A DNA stretch of 5,577 nucleotides from Pyrinomonadaceae bacterium. Its GTDB lineage: Bacteria > Acidobacteriota > Blastocatellia > Pyrinomonadales > Pyrinomonadaceae. The translations under genes and the position numbers were made by a program. The stretch covers positions 1-5,577 of the forward strand of contig JACCTF010000740.1 of the NCBI GenBank assembly GCA_013812565.1. The letters run 5' to 3'. The notes below the pieces were generated by a model that was not told where the DNA came from, made no database searches, and was given only the letters and a program-made list of their open reading frames with translations. Positions 5,334 through 5,577 of this stretch are shown in pieces. Position 1 is the first letter of the stretch; each line of letters begins with the position of its first letter.

Positions 5334-5577
5334 TCAAACACCCATCTCACTGGATGCGGCCACTACAACCGTGACCTGCGCGATACTTGCCTGATGTCCA
5401 CATCCTTGATGGTGAAGGGCGCACAAGCTAGTGTTACCACTGCCCACAGTTGCTTTCCCTCCCAAAGTGGATTCATCACCTTTCTCGCCCAGAGAGACCA
5501 ATGCCGAAGTCTGCCCGCTTGCGCGTGAAGTGATGTTGCCCAAAGGCTCAATCTCTATCCCGACCATTACGGTCGAG
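5334..5577 (-). CDS. Hypothetical protein, C-terminal fragment (possible)
   Basis: This minus-strand frame enters from the right edge (residues STV before an internal ATG at 5567) and runs about 80 codons to TGA (5336-5334). I do not recognise the family. The visible part is rich in Gly, Ser, Thr and Val with alternating polar and hydrophobic stretches, ends in a strongly beta-like segment (QVTVVVAAS) and has two cysteines in a CALHHQGCG stretch. No transmembrane segment is evident. Support for coding is a marked excess of G at first codon positions, no longer competing frame in the region, and a possible hairpin terminator 10 nt after the stop. Against it, GC at third positions is only about 53%, giving little codon bias, and no homology can be claimed. 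It could be the end of a secreted or repeat-containing protein, or a chance open frame. Confidence 0.4.
   Translation of the reverse strand, partial: STVMVGIEIEPLGNITSRASGQTSALVSLGEKGDESTLGGKATVGSGNTSLCALHHQGCGHQASIAQVTVVVAASSEMGV

Noticed and set aside
5363..5551. A second minus-strand frame of 62 codons within the right-edge region
   Set aside because: It overlaps the longer frame that stays open to the edge and has a less coding-like composition.

Overview
The window is bacterial and carries six protein-coding regions, four of them confidently assigned. It is moderately GC-rich, densely coded, and has short intergenic gaps holding small AT-rich or simple-sequence repeats. Its genes are housekeeping genes of a Gram-negative-type bacterium that makes isoprenoids by the MEP pathway. 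The dxr-rseP-ispG order, the receiver/RsbW-like fusion and the repeat-filled gaps together resemble Acidobacteriota (Blastocatellia-like). That placement is an inference from general resemblance; no marker gene here proves it.

Layout, left to right. Positions 2-301 (+) hold the C-terminal 99 residues of a probable DNA polymerase III delta' subunit (HolB). A 95-bp gap follows, holding an 11-bp inverted repeat and AT-rich words. Positions 397-1275 (+) encode a 292-residue protein joining a CheY-like receiver to an RsbW/SpoIIAB-like ATPase domain. It converges on the minus-strand cluster, and a GC hairpin lies between them at 1275-1297. The cluster is transcribed leftward: dxr (5164-3959), a 102-bp gap, rseP (3856-2453), 11 bp, then ispG (2441-1329). 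Upstream of dxr, 5165-5333 is non-coding and contains a striking repeat: 15-bp inverted arms enclosing a perfect 20-bp tandem duplication. The right edge (5334-5577, minus) is an open frame that I read as the C-terminal end of an unrecognised protein, with modest confidence.

How the genes work together. Dxr and IspG catalyse an early and a late step of the MEP pathway (DXP to MEP, and MEcPP to HMBPP). RseP between them is a membrane-embedded site-2 protease. rseP and ispG are tightly coupled: the likely Shine-Dalgarno of ispG overlaps the rseP stop codon. The dxr-rseP gap is wide enough for a separate rseP promoter. The receiver/ATPase protein probably belongs to a phosphorylation-linked partner-switching pathway, but no sigma factor, STAS protein or histidine kinase gene is in view.

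I found no wholly new system. The least ordinary items are the compound repeat abutting the dxr start codon, the similarly built repeat before the response regulator, the receiver/anti-sigma-kinase fusion and the unidentified right-edge frame.
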